Positions 6,570-12,979 of a stretch of 12,979 nt of DNA are shown here, in pieces. Where the stretch lies: assembly GCA_964436865.1 (NCBI GenBank), contig CAYTFK010000199.1:1-12979 (forward strand). Direction: 5' to 3'. Position numbers and translations under genes: made by a program. A model generated the notes under the pieces. It saw only the letters and a list, made by a program, of their open reading frames with translations. It did not search any database and was not told the DNA's origin. This DNA comes from JAXGPP01 sp964436865. Lineage in GTDB: Bacteria; Planctomycetota; Planctomycetia; Pirellulales; Thermoguttaceae. The stretch's first letter is position 1. Each line of letters begins with the position of its first letter.

Positions 6570-7793
6570 TCACGACACCAGTTGCTCGGCAAAGGCCTCG
6601 ATCTTGGTCCGGGTTTGCTCCTCAGAATACAGCCGCAGGTCATTCAGGTCGCCGTGGATGACGACGAACGGTTTGCCCAGCCGCTTCTGCAGTCGCTGCG
6701 GCATTCCGTAGTGATTGTTTGAGTTGTTGGGACAAGTCTTCGCCTCGTGGTACAGAATCCCGTCGACGCGGAACCTCTCAACCATCTCTTCGATGTAGTC
6801 CTCCTTGGCGTCCTCCGAGCGGCAGATGAAAATGCTCGAGTACGCGCGGGCCATGCTGCGATAAGGATCGGCCGGATCGAGCGCCTCGAAGATCCAACTG
6901 TTGCAGTAGGTCGAGGCGACCACGCAAGTCTTCAGCGCCAACATCTGGTTCGACAGGTCGCGCAGCTTGCCCCAGATCGGCATCCCTTCCCAGTAGATCC
7001 GCAGCCGTTCGCCCGGCACGGCCGCAACGCCGTCGGCCACCCGCTGCTTGAGTTCGGCCAGCAGAGCCTCGTAGTAGTCGACCGCCACCTGCGCGCCGCG
7101 GAGCACCACGGCTGGCCCCATCTGGATCGTTCCGTCGAAAAACGACAACGGCGACGGCACATGGGCAGCCGTCTCCAGCACGGCCTTCCACAGCATCGTG
7201 CACTGCCGCGAGAGGGCCATCGTTTCTTCAAGGCGGTCCGCCGAAAGCTTCGTCCCGGCCACTTGCTCCAGCGGTTCAACCAGCTCGCGGATCTGCCCCG
7301 CCACGTACTCGATCATCGGCTCGTCGACTCCGCCGATCGAGCGCGGCGTGTGGACGCCCAGGCAGGGCACGTTCCACTCCCGGGCGTAGAACTGGAACCA
7401 GTCCTTTACGTCGCGGCACTGGTTCGTGTTGTAGACCAGCACGTCGGCCTTGGGCGGACCCGGCAGATTCATCTTCTGAATCGGGCTCTCTCCCTTGATA
7501 TGGGCGCCGATGTCGCTGGTCAGATAGGAGCAGATGTCCGGCGAGAATCCCCGCGCGTTGGCCAGCGGAATGACGTCGGCCGCCATCCGCGCCGCGCCGA
7601 GCATCGCCCCATGGTTCTCGGGAAAGTAGACGTTATATCCCATCGCGCGGAGCAGTTCGGCCGGGCCGACGCTCGTGCACCAGGCCGTCTTTTTCCCCTC
7701 CTCGGGGCCGCGCGCCAGCTCGGCAAAATAATCGCCCATCACGCCGCGCAGACGTTTGGTCGCCTCGAAGTCCTTGCGCTCAGTCGCCGACAT
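6570..7793 (-). CDS. Benzoyl-CoA reductase / 2-hydroxyacyl-CoA dehydratase subunit (BcrC/BzdN/HgdB-like)
   Basis: This is a 407-residue subunit of the iron-sulfur dehydratase/reductase family. Distinctive segments are WCTSVGPAELLRAMGYNVYF (38-57), FPENHGAMLGAARMA (57-71), CSYLTSDIGAH (88-98), YNTNQCRDVKDWFQFY (121-136), YWEGMPIWGKLRDL (267-280), STYCNSWIF (294-302), TCPNNSNNHYGM (353-364) and IHGDLNDLRLYSEEQ (379-393). Conserved cysteines such as Cys39, Cys126 and Cys354 are candidate [4Fe-4S] ligands. From memory the motifs look closest to the BcrC/BzdN side of class I benzoyl-CoA reductases, but a 2-hydroxyacyl-CoA dehydratase role cannot be excluded. These enzymes take electrons from the activase and remove hydroxyl groups or reduce aromatic rings of CoA thioesters, normally as heterodimers. 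No second subunit is visible here. The activase gene begins at or just after its stop. The ATG at 7793 fits the family start, although the ribosome-binding site is weak. Confidence 0.88.
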   Translation of the reverse strand: MSATERKDFEATKRLRGVMGDYFAELARGPEEGKKTAWCTSVGPAELLRAMGYNVYFPENHGAMLGAARMAADVIPLANARGFSPDICSYLTSDIGAHIKGESPIQKMNLPGPPKADVLVYNTNQCRDVKDWFQFYAREWNVPCLGVHTPRSIGGVDEPMIEYVAGQIRELVEPLEQVAGTKLSADRLEETMALSRQCTMLWKAVLETAAHVPSPLSFFDGTIQMGPAVVLRGAQVAVDYYEALLAELKQRVADGVAAVPGERLRIYWEGMPIWGKLRDLSNQMLALKTCVVASTYCNSWIFEALDPADPYRSMARAYSSIFICRSEDAKEDYIEEMVERFRVDGILYHEAKTCPNNSNNHYGMPQRLQKRLGKPFVVIHGDLNDLRLYSEEQTRTKIEAFAEQLVS

Positions 7794-7995
7794 GTCTTGG
7801 TTCCGGATTGGTTAAAGATGCTCGCCTCGGCCTTCTCCGGGCGAAGACAATTCATCGCTCGCCCGCTACCACTTTGGCGCGTGCCGCCACGACCCGAAGC
7901 GCAAGCGAGCGACGTTCGTTCCCCCCGCCTGCGCCTCGTGTTGCGGTCAGCGCGTCGACAATCCTGAATAGTCTAGCGGGAAACCGATGGCCTGC
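7794..7995. other. Intergenic spacer with a planctomycete-type GC-rich repeat element
   Basis: These 202 bp separate the hydratase/dehydrogenase fusion from the dehydratase subunit. ACCCGAAGCGCAAGCGAGCG begins at 7892 and resembles a short intergenic motif I associate with planctomycete genomes. No convincing promoter, terminator hairpin or small gene is seen. The length leaves room for a separate promoter for the dehydratase-activase-MBL genes. Confidence 0.4.
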
Positions 7996-10050
7996 TCAAG
8001 TGAAGAGCTCCGAACAGGGAGCGAATCGCTCGCCGAACCTCTCCGCCAGCCTCCCCAGTTCGGCCGCGGTCTCCGCCCGCCCGCGATCCTCGGCATAGCG
8101 TACCACCCCGCCCCGGAAATCGGGAAACCCGATCCCCAGCACCACCGCCACGTCCAGGTCGCTCGCCTGCCGGGCGATGCCGTCCCGCAGGATGTAAAAC
8201 GCTTCGTTCACCATCCGCAGCACCAGTCGCGAGGTAATCTCCTCGCCGCCGATCACCCGCACCGCAAGCCCCCGCTCCCGCCGGATCTCGGCGAGCAGAC
8301 GCTCCGTCTCCGCGCTCGGGTGGGGGGCGTGGTCGGCGGCCTCGTAGCGGTACACGCCCATGCCCGTCTTCTGTCCCAGGTGCCCGCCATTGACCAGCCG
8401 CTCGACCAGGCAAGAGGCTTCGCCGTGCCACGCAAACTCGCCGCGCAGGACGCGGTCCGTGCGGGCCAGGATATCGATCCCCGCCATGTCGATCAGGGCC
8501 AGCGGCCCCATCGGGAAGCCGAATTCGATCATCGCCCGGTCGACCGCCTCGGGCTCCGCCCCCTCCTCCACGAGCCAGAATGCCTCCTTCAGATACGGCA
8601 CAAACAGCCGGCTCACGATGAATCCCGCGCGGTTCTTCACCAGCACGGGCGTCTTGCCCAGCCTCCGCGCCACGTGCATCGCCCCCGCAACCGTCGCGGC
8701 CGCGGCCGCCGCCGGGCGGATCACTTCCAACAGCGGCATCCGTTGTGCCGGGTTGAAGAAATGCAGCCCCACCAGCCGTTCCGGATGCTTCATTCCCCGC
8801 GCAAGTTCATCCAGCGAAATCGTCGAAGTGTTCGATGCCAGGATCGTCTCCGCCCGGCACACCTCCTCCAACCGCGCAAATACCGACTGCTTCAGCTCCG
8901 CATCCTCAAACACCGCTTCGATCGCCAGGTCGGCCCCCGCCAGCTCCAGCCACTCGCTGCTCACCGTGAGCCGCTCGAGCGACTCCTCGGCACGTTCGCG
9001 GCTGAGTCTGCCATGCTCGACTCGCCGGGTGATCGCCTGGCGGACTCTCGCTTCCCCACGGGCAAGCGCGGCGCGATCTTCGTCGTACACAACCACCTTC
9101 AGCCCGGCGGCCAGCAGGGCCTGCGTAATGCCCGAGCCCATCGTCCCCATGCCGACGACAGCCGCCTCGACCAGCTTCGGCGGCGCCAGATCGTCAAACT
9201 CCGGCGTCTTGGCCGCCCGTCGCGTCGCGAAAAACAGGTGAATCTTGCTCCGCGCCGCTTGACTGCCGATGCAAGCGGCGAAACTCTCCTGCTCGCACCG
9301 CAGGCCGTCTGCCGGCGACCGCTCGATTCCCGCTCGCACCGCCTCGACGATCTTCTTCGGTGCGAGGATCTCCGGTCGACTCCGGGCGGCCGCCCGCTCG
9401 GCCTCGTGCCAGACCGACGTGCCGACCTGGATCTTCTCCGTTCGCTCCATCGTTCGCCGCAGGCTCGTCAGCGACCCCGCCAGTGCCATGGCACGCTCCG
9501 CCAGTTCCTCGGCGTCGCACGTCGCGTCGATCAGCCCGGCCGCCAGGGCCTCCTCGGCCTTGATCGGCTCTCCGCCGACGAGCATCCGTAGCGCCAACTC
9601 CGGCCCGACCAGCCGTGGCAGCCGCTGCGTGCCGCCGGCCCCCGGATTGATCCCGAGCTTGACCTCCGGCGTGCTGAAAGTGCTGCCTGCGGCAGCCACG
9701 CGTGCGTGGCAGGCCATCGCCAGTTCCAATGCCCCGCCCATCACGCGGCCGGCCAACGCGGCGACCACCGGCTTGCCGCAGTCCTCAATCCGCTGAAATG
9801 CCTCCTGGAAGCGGCGCGAGACGTTCCGCGCGTCCTCGGCCGTGCGAAGCTGCTCAAAAATCCCCAGGTCGACGCCCGCGCTGAAATGCGTCGGACTGCC
9901 GATCAGTACCACGGCCGTGACCGAGGGATCGTCATCGACGCGCCCGATTGCCTCAACCAGCGCCCCGACCAGCTCAAACGACAGCGTATTGAGCGGCGGC
10001 GCGTCAAGCCGCAGCACCGTGATCCGGTCCGTCATACTGTAATGGATCAT
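7996..10050 (-). CDS. Fused enoyl-CoA hydratase / 3-hydroxyacyl-CoA dehydrogenase (FadB/FadJ-like)
   Basis: This is a 684-residue bifunctional beta-oxidation protein, slightly shorter than FadB/FadJ. The N-terminal crotonase domain (about 1-190) has the oxyanion segment FSAGVDLG, GRVMGGALELAMAC with Glu109, and TPEVKLGINPGAGGTQRL with Glu129. Both acid-base glutamates are therefore present. The NAD-binding domain starts at VVGMGTMGSG (298-307). It includes NTSTISLDELA (407-417) and GLHFFNPAQRMPLLEVI with the catalytic His430 and Glu442, followed by FGFPMGPLALIDMAG and a duplicated C-terminal helical domain. The enzyme hydrates enoyl-CoA and oxidises 3-hydroxyacyl-CoA to 3-ketoacyl-CoA. I chose the ATG at 10050 because AGGAGG lies four bases upstream (10055-10060). 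The frame runs 35 codons further upstream, but without family similarity. It is the first gene of the minus-strand run, 202 bp before the dehydratase subunit. It could process ring-opened products of an aromatic pathway or serve ordinary fatty-acid oxidation. Confidence 0.93.
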   Translation of the reverse strand: MIHYSMTDRITVLRLDAPPLNTLSFELVGALVEAIGRVDDDPSVTAVVLIGSPTHFSAGVDLGIFEQLRTAEDARNVSRRFQEAFQRIEDCGKPVVAALAGRVMGGALELAMACHARVAAAGSTFSTPEVKLGINPGAGGTQRLPRLVGPELALRMLVGGEPIKAEEALAAGLIDATCDAEELAERAMALAGSLTSLRRTMERTEKIQVGTSVWHEAERAAARSRPEILAPKKIVEAVRAGIERSPADGLRCEQESFAACIGSQAARSKIHLFFATRRAAKTPEFDDLAPPKLVEAAVVGMGTMGSGITQALLAAGLKVVVYDEDRAALARGEARVRQAITRRVEHGRLSRERAEESLERLTVSSEWLELAGADLAIEAVFEDAELKQSVFARLEEVCRAETILASNTSTISLDELARGMKHPERLVGLHFFNPAQRMPLLEVIRPAAAAAATVAGAMHVARRLGKTPVLVKNRAGFIVSRLFVPYLKEAFWLVEEGAEPEAVDRAMIEFGFPMGPLALIDMAGIDILARTDRVLRGEFAWHGEASCLVERLVNGGHLGQKTGMGVYRYEAADHAPHPSAETERLLAEIRRERGLAVRVIGGEEITSRLVLRMVNEAFYILRDGIARQASDLDVAVVLGIGFPDFRGGVVRYAEDRGRAETAAELGRLAERFGERFAPCSELFT

Positions 10051-10367
10051 CCGGCCTCCTGGCAGTTTCGCCGTCATTCCGGCGGATCGTGCAACGCGGA
10101 TTTCGCTGGCCGAGTTCCGCCCTGCCGAGACTTCTCGAAACGCGCCGTACGGCACAGCCGCCAGCTACGGGCCGCATCCGCTCCCCGGGCTCTTGCACGG
10201 GGCTGAATTTCCACGCCGGCCGCCCCCCTGTCAAGCTCTTCCCGCCCGCCGCGTCGCATCCACGCTGCCCGGCACGGTTGACTTTGCCCGATCCGCGGTG
10301 CATCCTACTGCCATCCGCCAGCTTGGCGGCCCGCGCCTCTTTCCGTCCCTCCGGAGCGCCATCGACC
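10051..10367. other. Divergent intergenic region between the FadJ-like gene and the sulfatase gene
   Basis: These 317 bp must carry the promoters for both divergent genes. I see the AGGAGG site of the minus-strand gene at 10055-10060 and one candidate plus-strand promoter at 10278-10306. The plus-strand frame stays open through much of the region, but its translation lacks recognisable protein features and precedes a clear signal peptide. I therefore treat it as noncoding. Confidence 0.6.
10278..10306 (+). promoter_or_regulatory. Candidate sigma-70-like promoter of the sulfatase gene
   Basis: TTGACT (10278-10283) matches the -35 consensus at five of six positions. It is followed 17 bases later by CATCCT (10301-10306), a weak -10. 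It lies about 60 bp before the GTG start of the sulfatase. Planctomycete promoters are poorly conserved, so this is tentative. Confidence 0.25.
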
Positions 10368-11825
10368 GTGAATACCGCACGCCTCTCGCTGCTTGCCATC
10401 ACGTTTCTGGCCGCTGGCCCCCATCTGGCGGCCGCCGACGTCAGCCCCAATTTCATCTTCATCAATATCGACGACCTCGGCTACGCCGACATCGGCCCCT
10501 TCGGATCGCAACTGAACCGGACGCCAAACCTCGACCGCATGGCCGCCGAAGGGCGCAAGCTGACCTCGTTCTATGCCGCTCCGGTCTGCTCTCCTTCGCG
10601 GGCGGCGCTGATGACCGGTTGCTACCCGAAACGCGCGCTGCCCATTCCCCACGTGCTGTTTCCCGCGTCACGGGTCGGCCTCAATCCGGCCGAGCAGACG
10701 GTGGCTGAACTGCTGAAGCAAGCCGGCTACGCCACCGCCTGTGTCGGCAAGTGGCACCTGGGCGACCAGCCGGAATTCCTCCCGCGGCGGCAAGGATTCG
10801 ACTATTACTTCGGCCTGCCGTATTCAAACGACATGGGCCCGGCCGCCGAGGGCGCGAAGAGCAGCCTCGGCGATCCTATCCCGCAGCCCAAGGTCAAGCC
10901 AGGAGCGAACCAGGGCGGCAGCGAAACCGGCCTGACCGGTTTCGGCCAACCGCCCCTCCCGCTGGTCGAGAACGACGCGGTCATCGAGCGCGTCGGACCG
11001 GCCGAACAGCAGACGCTCGTCGACCGCTACACTGCAAAGGCGATCGAGTGGATCGAGAAGAACAAGGATCGCCCCTTCTTCCTCTACTTGCCCCACACGG
11101 CCGTGCACTTCCCGCTCTATCCGGGTAGGCCCTTCCAGGGCAAATCCGCCAACGGCATCTACGGCGACTGGGTCGAAGAGGTCGATTGGAGCGTCGGGCG
11201 GGTCCTCGACACGGTCCGCAAGTTAAACCTCGGCGAGAAAACGCTCGTCATCTTCACCTCCGACAACGGCGGCACGCCGCGGGCATCAAACGCGCCTTTG
11301 CGGGGCAACAAGGGGAGCACCTGGGAAGGAGGGATGCGCACGCCGACCATCGCCTGGTGGCCGGGCCGAATCCCCGCCGGAACCGCCTCCGACGAGATCA
11401 CCGGCATGATCGACATCCTCCCCACGCTGGTGAAGCTTGCCGGCGGACAAATTCCCGCCGATCGCAAGATCGACGGCGGCGACATCTGGCCTATCCTCTC
11501 CGGCCAGGCCGGCGCCCGCTCGCCCCACGACGCGTTCTACTACTTCCGCGGCCTGAAGCTCGAAGCGGTCCGCGAGGGCCCCTGGAAGCTCCATCTCGCC
11601 AAGGGCCAACTCTACAACCTCGCCGCCGACATCGGCGAGTCCGAGAATGTCGCGGCCGCCCATGCCGACGTCGTCCAACGACTCCGCGCGCTGGCCGACG
11701 CCACCGACGCCGATCTCGGCCGTGACGGGATCGGTCCCGGTTGCCGAGAACTGGGCCGCGCGGCCAATCCCCAGCCCCTCATCAGCCGCGACGGCCAAAT
11801 CCGCAACGGCTTTGCTCCACAGTAA
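10368..11825 (+). CDS. Secreted type I (formylglycine) sulfatase
   Basis: This is a 485-residue sulfatase. Residues 1-23 form a signal peptide: MNTAR, a hydrophobic LSLLAITFLAA core, and cleavage probably after LAAA. There is no lipobox cysteine. The mature part begins with the metal-binding strand NFIFINIDDLGYAD (Asp35, Asp36). The sulfatase signature CSPSRAALMTG follows, whose Cys74 would be converted to formylglycine. Other active-site elements are GKWHLG (Lys128, His130), LPHTAVHFP (His243), FTSDNGG (Asp299, Asn300) and NKGSTWEGGMRTP (Lys315). The enzyme hydrolyses sulfate esters, most likely of polysaccharides in the periplasm or outside the cell. The start is a GTG at 10368, chosen because the signal peptide begins there and GGAG lies 11 bases upstream. 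The frame upstream is open but unlike protein. It is divergent from the FadJ-like gene and convergent with the phosphatase gene. The substrate and sulfatase subfamily cannot be determined by eye. Confidence 0.92.
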   Translation: MNTARLSLLAITFLAAGPHLAAADVSPNFIFINIDDLGYADIGPFGSQLNRTPNLDRMAAEGRKLTSFYAAPVCSPSRAALMTGCYPKRALPIPHVLFPASRVGLNPAEQTVAELLKQAGYATACVGKWHLGDQPEFLPRRQGFDYYFGLPYSNDMGPAAEGAKSSLGDPIPQPKVKPGANQGGSETGLTGFGQPPLPLVENDAVIERVGPAEQQTLVDRYTAKAIEWIEKNKDRPFFLYLPHTAVHFPLYPGRPFQGKSANGIYGDWVEEVDWSVGRVLDTVRKLNLGEKTLVIFTSDNGGTPRASNAPLRGNKGSTWEGGMRTPTIAWWPGRIPAGTASDEITGMIDILPTLVKLAGGQIPADRKIDGGDIWPILSGQAGARSPHDAFYYFRGLKLEAVREGPWKLHLAKGQLYNLAADIGESENVAAAHADVVQRLRALADATDADLGRDGIGPGCRELGRAANPQPLISRDGQIRNGFAPQ

Positions 11826-11864
11826 ACACACCACAACGCTCCCCAGCGTCCCACACACCATCCC

Positions 11865-11881
11865 CTTTCGCTTCGCGAAAG
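11865..11881. repeat. CTTTCGC hairpin repeat, copy 1
   Basis: CTTTCGC and GCGAAAG form a perfect 7-bp stem around a TTC loop. It lies 40 bp after the sulfatase stop. It may work as a bidirectional transcription terminator between the convergent genes. Confidence 0.7.
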
Positions 11882-11899
11882 TGCCACCCGCACAGTCGC

Positions 11900-11916
11900 C
11901 TTTCGCTCCGCGAAAG
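11900..11916. repeat. CTTTCGC hairpin repeat, copy 2
   Basis: This is the same 7-bp stem with a TCC loop, 35 bp after copy 1 and in the same orientation. The bases that follow (AGTGcCaCCC and AGTGtCgCCC) are also similar, so the pair is a short tandem repeat. Such hairpins are frequent in planctomycete intergenic regions as far as I know. Confidence 0.7.
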
Positions 11917-12012
11917 TGTCGCCCCGCGTTCCAGTGCTTAACCAGTGATCGGACTGTTCTTCAACGCCCCAAGTCCGGTCTGTCGCGTAATCGCATCGCA
12001 CCGCTCCGCGCG

Positions 12013-12675
12013 CTACAGCAGATCCTCGATGCCGATGCGATACACGGTGCTGCCGACTCTCGCAGCGCGCCGGAAACGGCACACCACGATGCCCGCGTCA
12101 TCGTTCAATCCACCGGAGCGAAGGCGGACCAGCGCGAGAAGGCGCCTCGGCAGCACGGCGGTCTCCTCATAGGGAATCACCTTCAAAATCTCTTGCCGCT
12201 TCACATAGCCGCAAAATCCATCCGTTGCAACGATGAGGACGCCGTTGAGTCGTCCGTGCGCGAAGCCGACGGGTGTCGCCTCCCCGGAACCAAGCAGTGG
12301 CTTGCGATGCTGGCCGGCCGTGAGGCTCGTGAGGTCGGCTCCTTTGACCAGCCACGCCTGGCTGTCGCCGACGCTCGCTCCGCATATGCCGTCGCGATCC
12401 ACGTCGACCACCACGGCCGTCGATTCACCCGGTCCGATCCGCGCATCGATCTGCTGCAACACGCCAACCCATGCTTCGGGCGAATGCGCGTGGGCGGCAG
12501 CGGAACGCACGCCATCCACGACGGCCGCGGCGGCCTGTCCTCCCAAGCCCGTGCCTCCCGCACCGTCCGCCACCACAATGACACATCGATCCGATTCCGA
12601 CCAGGCCGCGACCTTGTCTTCGCAAATCCCCTGGTAACCTTCAGTCGTCCACGCAATATCGAACATCATCGTCAT
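12013..12675 (-). CDS. PP2C-type serine/threonine phosphatase
   Basis: This is a 220-residue single-domain protein phosphatase of the PPM/PP2C family. Motifs appear in the family order: Glu19-Asp20 in GICEDK, VIVVADGAGGTGLGG (Asp37), GASVGDSQAWLV (Asp104), LIVATDGF (Asp152) and GGLNDDAGIVVCR (Asp192/193). These acidic residues bind the metal ions that drive hydrolysis of phosphoserine and phosphothreonine. There is no membrane segment or sensor domain. I chose the ATG at 12675. The frame continues to 12732, but those 19 extra residues are a translation of the CACTGGC hairpin repeat and so are not real protein. ATGs at 12669 and 12666 are also possible. It is convergent with the sulfatase. No kinase partner is in the window. 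Planctomycetes carry many Hanks-type kinases, so one could be encoded elsewhere. Confidence 0.82.
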   Translation of the reverse strand: MTMMFDIAWTTEGYQGICEDKVAAWSESDRCVIVVADGAGGTGLGGQAAAAVVDGVRSAAAHAHSPEAWVGVLQQIDARIGPGESTAVVVDVDRDGICGASVGDSQAWLVKGADLTSLTAGQHRKPLLGSGEATPVGFAHGRLNGVLIVATDGFCGYVKRQEILKVIPYEETAVLPRRLLALVRLRSGGLNDDAGIVVCRFRRAARVGSTVYRIGIEDLL

Positions 12676-12684
12676 GCTCGCCGG

Positions 12685-12737
12685 GTGCCACTGGCCCCGC
12701 CAGTGCTCTTCTCGTACGGTTCTTGCAGCCAAGAACC
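12685..12737. repeat. Two-hairpin intergenic repeat, copy 1
   Basis: CACTGGC (12689-12695) pairs with GCCAGTG (12699-12705). After a short spacer, GGTTCTTG (12718-12725) pairs with CAAGAACC (12730-12737) around CAGC. The unit recurs 243 bp downstream. It lies just upstream of the phosphatase start. Confidence 0.75.
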
Positions 12738-12927
12738 GACAACAACGTGTCTGCGAGGATCGAAACCCCGACAGGGCTCGTTTTGCTGCACACGTCCATG
12801 AGTGGCGTCTTCACGTGATGCAGTCTTGTGATCGTGGTTCTCGCTCACGGCTTCTTTTCGCCCGGCTTGATGATCGACGGCGTCGCCAGCACGGCCAGTT
12901 CCCGCCGGCCCTCCTCGCCGCGCGCGG
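12738..12927. other. Repeat-flanked right end with no supported gene
   Basis: No complete gene is visible between the two repeat copies. On the minus strand a frame open from the window edge stops at 12845 and ends with RRELAVLATPSIIKPGEKKP. That tail looks protein-like and could be the C-terminus of a gene, but the frame passes through repeat copy 2, so it is either a remnant or chance. Confidence 0.4.
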
Positions 12928-12979
12928 GTGGCACTGGCGCAGCCAGTGCTCTTCCCGTCCGTCGCTTGCAGCCAAGAAC
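12928..12979. repeat. Two-hairpin intergenic repeat, copy 2 (cut by window end)
   Basis: GTGGCACTGGC, a GCA loop and GCCAGTG (arms 12932-12938 and 12942-12948) are followed by a CTCTTCCCGTCCG spacer and GCTTGCAGCCAAGAAC. This matches copy 1, apart from a few substitutions. The left arm of its second hairpin is altered (GTCGCTTG instead of GGTTCTTG), so that stem is weaker, and the window ends inside it. Confidence 0.7.

Noticed and set aside
6520..6573. GTG at 6573 as the activase start
   Set aside because: The overlap with the upstream stop (GTGA) is attractive, but the 18 extra residues are unlike the family, and the ATG at 6519 gives the expected cluster-cysteine positions 127 and 166. 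It is kept only as an alternative.
7855..7912. Terminator hairpin from TCGCTCG and CGAGCGA
   Set aside because: The arms are 44 bases apart and only 7 bp long, with no T-run. This is not a credible terminator.
6747..7967. A 406-codon plus-strand open frame
   Set aside because: It is antisense to the dehydratase/reductase subunit, which is clearly the real gene.
7987..9591. A 534-codon plus-strand open frame
   Set aside because: It is antisense to the FadJ-like gene. The translation is rich in Arg, His and Pro without any domain signature.
10089..10367. Upstream extension of the sulfatase reading frame
   Set aside because: It has no family similarity, and a clean signal peptide starts at 10368, which must be at the N-terminus to work.
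11647..12801. A 384-codon plus-strand open frame
   Set aside because: It crosses the sulfatase end, the hairpin repeats and the antisense of the phosphatase, with no recognisable protein features.
12685..12979. CRISPR array
   Set aside because: There are only two repeat copies, 243 bp apart, with internal hairpins and no regular spacers.

Overview
The window looks like a draft-genome scaffold from a GC-rich planctomycete, probably of the Pirellulales/Pirellulaceae type. The grounds are circumstantial: a secreted type I sulfatase, and short intergenic hairpin repeats of kinds I associate with planctomycetes (a CTTTCGC/GCGAAAG hairpin, a CACTGGC/GCCAGTG hairpin, and an ACCCGAAGCGCAAGCGAG element). 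A run of exactly 100 N (4694-4793) marks a scaffold join of unknown true length, so the order of genes across it is not proven.

Layout. (1) Positions 1-3405, plus strand: a phenylacetate-CoA-ligase-like protein cut by the left edge, a double-ACT protein, and a benzoate-CoA-ligase family enzyme. (2) Positions 3385-10050, minus strand: read 5' to 3', a fused enoyl-CoA hydratase/3-hydroxyacyl-CoA dehydrogenase, a benzoyl-CoA-reductase/2-hydroxyacyl-CoA-dehydratase subunit, its ATP-dependent activase, a metallo-beta-lactamase-fold hydrolase, the gap, a small acidic protein, and a FabH-like ketoacyl synthase III. The last of these overlaps the benzoate-CoA ligase tail to tail by 21 bp. (3) Positions 10051-11825: a divergent intergenic region and a secreted sulfatase on the plus strand. 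(4) Positions 11826-12979: hairpin repeats, a small PP2C-type phosphatase on the minus strand, and a repeat-rich right end.

The core reads as an anaerobic-style aryl/acyl-CoA module. The ligase would activate an aromatic or related acid to its CoA thioester. The activase and dehydratase/reductase subunit would do ATP-driven low-potential electron transfer to it. The hydratase/dehydrogenase fusion would do beta-oxidation-type steps, and the MBL hydrolase could do a hydrolytic step. The module is unusual in four ways: only one dehydratase/reductase subunit is visible where two are normally needed, a ketoacyl synthase III is included, an MBL gene is coupled to the activase, and the PaaK-like protein has lost almost every adenylate-forming motif while keeping its fold signatures. 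That last protein, next to a tandem-ACT partner, looks like a pseudoenzyme that may sense or regulate rather than catalyse. The substrate and even the direction (degradation or synthesis) cannot be fixed from the sequence.
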